From Nemopilema nomurai (taxonomy: Eukaryota > Cnidaria > Scyphozoa > Rhizostomeae > Rhizostomatidae): a stretch of DNA of 64,000 nucleotides. Both the position numbers and the translations under genes were made by a program. The notes beneath the pieces are model-generated. The model ran no database searches, was not told the DNA's origin, and worked only from the letters and a program-made list of their open reading frames with translations. This document shows, piece after piece, positions 41,001 through 50,000 of the stretch (positions are counted from its first letter, which is position 1; every line of letters begins with the position of its first letter). The DNA lies in NCBI GenBank assembly GCA_003864495.1, contig ML133389.1, positions 682,001 to 746,000 on the forward strand, in the 5' to 3' direction.

Positions 41001-44000
41001 TCACCCATACTTCCTGGTCTTATGACCGCAGGAACGGCAACGCTCATTGGCTGAGGTTTGCCATGTTTTGTCTGTTTATGTTGCAAGTAAGTCGCTCGTG
41101 ACGGTAGGACAGAGTCTTCCAGCATTGTGCATTCTTCTTCGTACTCCGCAGTATAAATATCGATAGCTCGTTTCTATGGAAACAGGTTAGTCTTTATGGT
41201 TAGTTAACAGTAAAAAGATCGTTAATGGCCTTGGCAGTGGTAGTTGAATCAACCCAAATGGAGGTTCTCTGACGACATTCTGATGTTATCTTATAAAAAC
41301 TATTAATCAGCTATCGGGTTTAGACAAAAGGTCATGTCAAATTTTAAGGTCAAAGGTTAAATACGGTTAGGTTTAAAAGGTCAAGAAATAGTGAGAGACA
41401 AATTGGATAGACTCAGTAACACACGAATGTTTCGAAAATGAAGAATGTAACTCTTCATTCAGTTAAAAAGTTCCATATCAGACAGAGGAAACTATCAGTA
41501 GGCCAGTGGATCAAAGTGATGATGTTTGCACGTAAAAGTTTGAAATACAAGCTGAAGTCAAGGTAAGGGCGGCAACAACGTGACTGTCAATTGCATTAAA
41601 ACAAGACCTATGGTTGGTAGACGAGTGATTGAGTAACTAAAGAAGTCTTGTGTGCTTGGTGTAACAACAACTACTACCAGCTCGGGTGGACGTGGGTTCA
41701 AATGGTGCTGTAAAGGCATGAGATACAATGAATGAATGAATGAATGAATGAATGAATGAATGGATGGTATTAGCCATAAGCACTAAGGCCATTTTCATCG
41801 AATGAAGTTCAGCTGACTAATTGGAAACTGCAAGCAGCAACGCAAGAAATGAACTAGATTCAATGATGAAAAGACGGATCTTTTTTCTAAAAGTAACTAA
41901 AGGCCTCCATTAATAAACGCCTCCTTCAACGAACATATGTATTCTACAGCAGAATAGAAACAGCAACAGCAGAAAGCACGCCTCTTTCATATGTTAGAGG
42001 CATACTACCAAAGAGATGGTTAGTTGCTGTCTTTCAAGAGCAGAAAACAAAGTGAGATGTGGATTGGGTAAGTCAATCAATCAATCAATCAATCAATTGA
42101 GCATGTACGGTTGTTGCTGTTCTTGATGAAAATTCGACTCTTGAAAGTGCACTTGCTCCATCGCCTGAGCAAATCGTTTGACAACAACGATGTAGATTGC
42201 GAGGCAGTCTTCTTGTCTGTACATTTAGGCCCATGCCCAGTTGCCTGCTGCCATGGTGACGGGTTATGCGGTTATAAGTTACAAACTAACATCTAGTTAG
42301 CCACTAGCTAATTTATGTCAGCTATCATTAAAAATTTAATTCAGGTATTTGCTTTCTTTGGCCTAGAAACAATGAGCATTAGATTCTCTAAATCTACAAT
42401 AAATTTTTCCAATCGCACTGCTTGCGAATCTCAGTTTCGTGTTAGCCTCGCTTGGCTTGTTAAAGTGACGTGTCAATCAAGTTGGTTTACGTTTGGCGTT
42501 CTTGTATACGTTGCGTGTACGGATTTGTTGCGCGAAACTCCTGAAATATCATGAAAACTTCTCTAAAGTATGCAACGCAATGCCAAAAACATCCAATTCC
42601 CAATTGGATAAATCGACCGCCAAAAGTTGTCTTCATTACAATTTTGAATTCTTGAACAAACTTCCAAAAACAAGCAGTTTCAACGAAGTTCTTCGGACGA
42701 ACATATTTCGTGAAGTAGCTTGTTCTATGGATCACAAACTGCCTGTTCTTCTGTAATTTACACAGAATGTTATTAAGCGAGTCTAGTATTTTCTGACTGT
42801 GGTTTTGTATGTGATCACTAACCTATTGTACTCCTTTTTTTCTTTCCAAAATCAGATTCTGGAATCAGTAAAATAGGGACATTTCATGGAAACTGTCAGC
42901 TTTTTAATGACCATCCTGACCTATGACCTTTTGCCCAGCTGACCTTTGGAAACCTTACCTTGACCCCCAGTTCTCATAACAGCAGGCAGGGCAACAGAGC
43001 CTGACGAAGGCATTTTTTGCTTGTTTGTTTGATGTTGAAGATATGTAGCCCTAGACGGCAAGACAGAGTCCTCAAGCATTGTGCTCTCCTCTTCATAATC
43101 ACCTGTTGACAGATCTGTCTTGTTGCGCTAAAAATAGCAATGACGTCATTATGACCCTCGTGGCATTTATGGGTCAAGGACAAACAGTCTCCAACCAAGG
43201 TGGGAAATTCTCATATGAGCTCTAATAACGATTGTCTGAGCAATCTTTGAAAATTAGCCTTGGGATCAGAAGTCATAGGTCATAGGGGAAGGCTCAAGGG
43301 CCAGAGGTCACAAGTGGCCTTTAATCATGATAATGACTTCTTCTAAGTGGTAGAGAATCATGATTACTCCATTCAACGACAATAAGTTGAAATGAAGGAT
43401 TTGAGTATGTTTTTGCAAAATGATCCTTCAAAGTCAAATGGAATAGAGGTACCCTGAGTAAAGAATTTCTGGACCACCTGGAAATAGACTTAATACGGTG
43501 ATGGAAGAAAAAGTTACAGCACTAAAATCCTCAAGGCATATGATAACAAAACAAAGTTGGTTTTCTTCCCACCTTTTTCAAAATGATATCAATGTACCCA
43601 GCAATGAGTTGTGATATTTGTTCTCCTTCTGATGTCTGCACTGAGTAATATGCTTCGAGGTAATCACCAAAATCCTGCGAAGCAAACAGGGAAATTTCCA
43701 GTGAAAGGAAGGAGAGAACACACAAAAAATGTTATAAGGAAGAACCATGACTGAACACTGGAGGGCAAAGGTCACTATTATAGAAAAGGTAAAGGTCACC
43801 ATAGAATATTATGAATTTGGGTGTTACTGAAGAATTTATAAATGGATATTGAATATACAGTTATTAGGAGGTTAGGAAGTTAAAGTCAATTAATGTTACA
43901 AATTGGAGGCTACAAATAAGAGGCTATATCAAAATGGCGAACAAGGAGGTAGTAGAGGTCAAAGGACAAGACACTTAGTATAGGACGGACTAAATGTGCA

Positions 44001-47000
44001 AGGAGCTCGCTCATAAGACTAAAGCAAAATGGGTCTAGCCATAGGCATAGCTTTGAGACTAAGACACAACAACACTAACTTCAGGTTCTGCAGCATAGAC
44101 CTAGAGCGGTGATGTGATGCCATTGGTCATTAATCACACTACCTTATGACATAGGACATAGGACAAAGGACAAAGGACAAGAAAATATTGCAAGCACTTA
44201 CTAAAGTGAAACTGTTCGGTGATGCAGCCCACCGCCTGACTGTTGTCAAAGGCCAGGTCTTAAGAACCTATAAAGAAAGACCAGGTCAATGACTTCACAT
44301 ACGTGCTATACATTCAAATACTAACACAAGTCTCAACATAAGAAACATATATCAGTCTCAAAACTAAATATGAGAAACATACATCAGTCTCATATACACA
44401 AGTCTCAAAATCTTTGCATCATTTCTTGGATAAATTCATGTTTATGCCAATTAAAAATTTTATTAATTTGCTGAGAAACGTTACGATTTAAATATCTCTT
44501 CACCTCTTTTGTCTTTTCGTCGACTCTCAAAATACTTTCTTTGGTCACACCAAGCAAACGAGGAACCAGCTTATTCTTTCCTCTTACTTTTTCCTTAAAA
44601 AGATCAATTGAAATGAATTTCTAAACGCGTTTCATGAAGAAAAACCCGATGTGTATATGTCAATTGAAACTAATACAAAATCAATGGTTAGAAAATAAGT
44701 GGGTGAAAAATTTTCGAAAAGTGATTTGAAATGTGATATGAAGTCACGACATGCTACGATTAATGAATAAATGGTATGAGAACAGAGGCAGAATTGTAGA
44801 GTAAATTAAAATTGCCACAAAAAACTTCCACATTAAAAGCAAACTTTGCTGACGAAAGTCGACCAGAAACGTAGCGAGAACTTTACACTTCTATGAAATG
44901 AAAAAACTAGTTTGAATTCTATGCAGTTTATTGGTTAATTTTGCAACTTTTTCTCACTTTGACTTACCTTGACAAGGAAAAACGTCACCCCATATGTTTT
45001 CAGATTTTGACAAAGCTGAATATATCTGTATTTGGCGTTCAGCTCGTCTAGTCCAAGAATGCCCTTGTGCTCCTGAGAAAAAGAAAATAACAAACGTTTT
45101 CAAGGTCTGAACATACCCAGAAGGATTTTGCGCTACCAAATTGTTTGCGAAAAGAAGCATTAAAGACTACAAACATCAAAACTCTAAAGCTGATTTCATT
45201 AACGGCACAAAATCATTGTAAATCCAGGTTTCCAGCTTCATACACCCAAAAAACGAAACGAGGATTTGACCAATTTGAAAGACGCAAAATTTAAAATTGA
45301 GACTCAAAGCCAACCTCCTTAGATTTCTTTTCTGATTGCTTGTTTTTTGAATATTCACGCGGGAGAAAGTCTTTTAAGCTACAAAAGAAAATAGGTTTCA
45401 ATGGCGGAAGAAAAAAACTCCAGAACTATCAAAGAAGCTAAAGTAGTCACTTCTAAAAGACCCTTTCTAAGGTGTAAAGATGTAATCTGTAAAGATAATT
45501 CTAGTAATAGCGTTGTTGTTCTCGAAAGTTTTATAAAATCACATTTCATAGTATTTCATAATCATATTGCTGTGAAGGCATTACTGGAAAACATTAAAAT
45601 GGCTAGCATTACAGAATGTTTTTTATAAAATTGTTCAGTATACCTCTGCTAGTCTTACAAACAATATTACGATCTTAGCGTGCATCAATATAAACATCAA
45701 TTTCAATACATACAGTGATATTGCTGTTGATATTACGTATAGAAATATTGAAATCCTTACTCAATATAGCAGGACTTGTATTTTCCTTCATCGTAATCGC
45801 CGTATTGAATCTGCAGCTGCAAACCTGCGAACTGCCGACAGAACGATATTTAGGCCCATATGGTCATCATAACAATAATTGCGATACAAAAACGCTTTAT
45901 ATTCCAAGAACTGACACAAGTTTTCACTCGCTAAAATACGCGAAAAAAATCGCGAGTCTGCAGGCGCGAAACGCGGTATCTGCGGGTCACGCATAGCTTC
46001 CTGTTTAGTTTACGAGGCTTAGCTATCATTATCAGACCCAGACTAAACCGTTTTGCCAAAACGTAAAAACCAGTCTAACAGTATCAGACAAAAATTGCCT
46101 CGGAATGACAGCAGCCTCGATTCGAAAGCGATTGATAGTAATTGATATGTGCTTGATTGCAAGATTAGTTCCAAGAACTCAAACCGATCCGGATTTCTAT
46201 ACGCATAGCATACCTTGCAAGCCTCTTCCATCGTGCATGGATGAGTTCCATCCAGAATACCATCACGAGCTTGAACATAAAGCAGGTTGATTTCCACTGG
46301 GTTCTTTATATTCACGTTCGGTTCATACATGTACTTCCGCCTTTGTAAAAGATAACCCGGATTACGGAAAGGAACCAAACTGTTTACAACTATGTATATG
46401 ATACAAAACATTAATGGTGGAATCTATAATAGGATGAATCTGTAGTGACTTATTATTTGCTTAATGAACAAACGCTTATCATTTCCACATTTCTCTCATC
46501 GTTGCATCATCACACCAAGTCAAGCTGACTCACCTTCGCTCTTTTCTAGCTCTAGATTTTTCCATCCAATTACATCATCATTACATCATACTAACACACG
46601 CTTCGTCAGCAAGTTGTATTTTTAGCTTAAGGATATAAATTTGCGCTGGTAGAGTAGAGAATGAATTAATTTTCACTAAGTCAAGAACAGACGTCAAGAC
46701 TCTTCTCTTGATTATATTCTTCAAAGTTCAACAATTCGGTAAGACAATTCTTATTTTTCCTTTTCATAATAGTTCCCAAAGAACAGAAACAAGAACTTTT
46801 AAAAATCTATATCGAGAAGCTATTGAAAATTCGCAAAATAGACAGATCTGATGCGACTGGAATTCGATTCAGCATTTGCAAGCCATTTGATCTGTATTTA
46901 TGTTTTGTAACAATGAGTAAATTAATGAATATTGGTTTGCAGCCCTTACCTTAAGACGACCATCTGTGAGTCATCCACGCCTTGTTCTCGGAGAGTACGG

Positions 47001-50000
47001 TCGTGAACCAGCCAGTTTGCTAGGGGGTAAGGCAAAAAGCTATCATACCGATTATTGAAACAATAATATCATACCGATCATTAAAACATCAAGACAGATA
47101 GCTTTCTTAATACGAAGGATAGGTGAGAACACTGTATTGGCAAAAAGGCAAACAATGTGGGTTGAAAACAGAAATAACAGCTCATTGGTTCCAGATGGAA
47201 AACACTTTCTTCTATCTATTATTGTCATGCTTTATACCGATTATTAAAACATTAAGATCATACCGATCATGTGAAGGGTAAATGAAAACACTGCATTGGC
47301 AGACCGGCAAACACAGTGGATTGAGGATAAAGATGCGCTTGGGTAGTTATATCCAATTTCGTCGTGATCTTTCACGAGCAACTTTCAGGGTTGGTGGGAG
47401 AGATGTGTAATAAACTGCATAGAGGCACCAACCGAAATCGCGAGACAGGGAAACGAAATGTGGGCAGAAAAGGAACAAGGGGACAATAAAGATAAGGGTT
47501 ATGAAGGTGAAAAATTAGAGTAGGGTGGATGCTAGGGATGGAGCAAAGGATACAGAAAAATTGGAGAAGGGTAATGAGTGGCAGCGCAAATACGGGGTGA
47601 TGCGGTTTTATAAAGAGAAATGCAGAAAAGTGGGGGCGTGGGGCGGAAGTGAAAAGAGATGGTCAAGGAGGGGTGAGGAAGGACAGAGTGAAGCAATGAG
47701 AGGCAAAGACGGAGCATTTATTCGAATAAAAATAGCTTGCCGAGACACCGGTAACATAAAGCTGTATTTATGGTAGGCCTACTTTCATCATCTGTATGCA
47801 GCTTCTTCTTCATCTGGTCCATCTTCTTCTTTTCCCTCTCTTCAACCTTCTTCATCATAGCCGTACTCTTCACACTTTTATCCTAGAACGATGCAACATA
47901 TCATTGAACTCGCAATTTCTAGAAGTACTATCTTGAGCAATAGAGGCAAAACATTGCAGTTTGAATGAAACGGAAAGATATCACATCAACAGAGTAGCCA
48001 TCTTAAATCACCATTATTTCAAAGGAATCATCGGAACAACTACAATTTACAAGTTTCTACTTCATAGTTCCCTCTCTTTCTCTCTGAAACAATTTTGAGT
48101 CACACAAAAAGGTAATTCAATAGAGGAAAAGAGTTTTGTGACGTCCGTGAGACTTGCTTGTGACGTGTCTATAGCCTTCAAATCTAGGCAAGTTTAGCGT
48201 TGAGATAGGCCACAAACAGGAAAGAAAAAAAGATTTGCAGTCAATACAAGAAATTTTGGCAGACGTAGCATTTCGAATATCGGAAACTAAACGACAGATG
48301 ACATAGAGTAGGTGAGAGGAAAACTCTTCCCCGTCTTCATTTTGGCTCCCCTTGAGTTTCATGAGACATCTCTAAAACCCAACAGGGACGCCTCACACTC
48401 AAGTCTAGTCAAAGAGAGATTCATACCTTTCAATTTAATTAGAGGCTCCCTAATCTTGAGCACAGTCAAGGCTTTCACATCCAGCAATAATATCAGGGGT
48501 TCCTTACCCTTGTCAATGTTCCTGTTCCCATTTCCTCCTTCTCTTCTTTTGGCTCCTCGATGAACAAGGAGAACTCTTCCATGTTTGTGATACCTAAAAC
48601 AATGATTAATGATTAATGATTAATGATACCTATAATGATTACAGCTTCAATCACTATTCGTGGCAGCTGGCAAGTCAAAACCCATTCTACAGGCTGTTCA
48701 AGATTCCCATCCACTGTACGTCTCAGAACAGAAAACAGCCACAGATGGTAGCACGCCCATAATCGCTACAACGTCTTTTGAGTCAGAATCAGTACTTTCA
48801 ATCGAGACTTATAAAATCCATCAATTTTACCTAGCCTTTCGCAAATTGTTTGCAGCACATTTCCAACGCTGTGACTGTCATCAATCTGCAAAAAGGTTAA
48901 TAGAAAAGCTAAAACATTAAATAGAGAAATTTGAGGAACTTTCTGAAACTACATGTTCAAGCTCGTAATGTTTCATTTAACGAGTCTTCAAGCCAGAAGA
49001 ATTGTTGGTAAAAATTTAAAGGTATCCAAAAATAAGACTTAAAGAGGGTGCTACAGATCTAAACATGAAGCGTGGCAAAAGGACAATGGTCAATTAAATC
49101 AATACTTTGCCCAGTGCCAGGTATGTTCCACGCAAATTAAAAACTCTATGTAGGGACATTAAAAGTGTAAATGAGGGACATTCTTGGCACAAGCATGGCA
49201 TCTACAGCCCTGTGTCCCCAAAAAGCGTCCTTTTAGTTGCTCCAAGTCCTTTTATTCTAAGAACACCAAAGTCTGTCAAATCTTACCATGACTGTTTTGA
49301 CTGCTCCATCAAGCATTTTTACTCTCAGGAATCTGTGCTTGTTCTTGTATTCCACAGTATCCTGCAAATAGGTAAAGAACCATTCCAGCGACATATTCAT
49401 CAGCCCTTACGAAGCTATCTTATGGGCACGCCTGCCAAAAATGGCACTTCTCCGTGACGACGTCATCAAAATTGAATCGTCAATAATGCGAATACAAAAT
49501 TGGCCTTTTAATGGTAATCAGCAACACCTTGAAATTTCGCAGCATCTTGAGGTTTTGTTGCATTTCAAAGTACTGTTGCACCTTAAAATACTTTTGCACC
49601 TTAAAGTACCGTTACACCTAAAACTCAGTTGCACCTTAAAATACAGTTGCACCTTAAAAACTGTCCGATCTTAAAATACTGTCGCACCTTAATGTACTGC
49701 TGCACCTTAAAATACAGTTAAACCTTATAAAACTGTCGGATCTTAAAATACCGATGCACGTTAAAGTAGCGTTGCACCCTAAAGTACTGTTGCACCTTAA
49801 AGTACAGCTGCACCTTAAAATACCGTCGCACCTTGAAATAATTTTGCACCTTAAAATACTATTGCACCTTTAAAATGTTGTTGCACTAATCAGTCTCCTT
49901 TTACAATCCATCATACAAGCAACGGCAGTGATACCTACCCCACTCTTGAGACTGTAAAAAGCGAGGGGTCGCTCTTCCTCAAACCACTGACATTTCTTTG

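Noticed and set aside
41005..43127. Reading exons 16a and 16b as consecutive exons of one transcript
   Set aside because: 169 plus 169 bp shifts the frame: 16a ends in phase 1 while 16b must be entered in phase 0.
47525..47776. Plus-strand frame of 83 codons
   Set aside because: No homology or splice support, inside a talin intron; purine-rich composition explains it.
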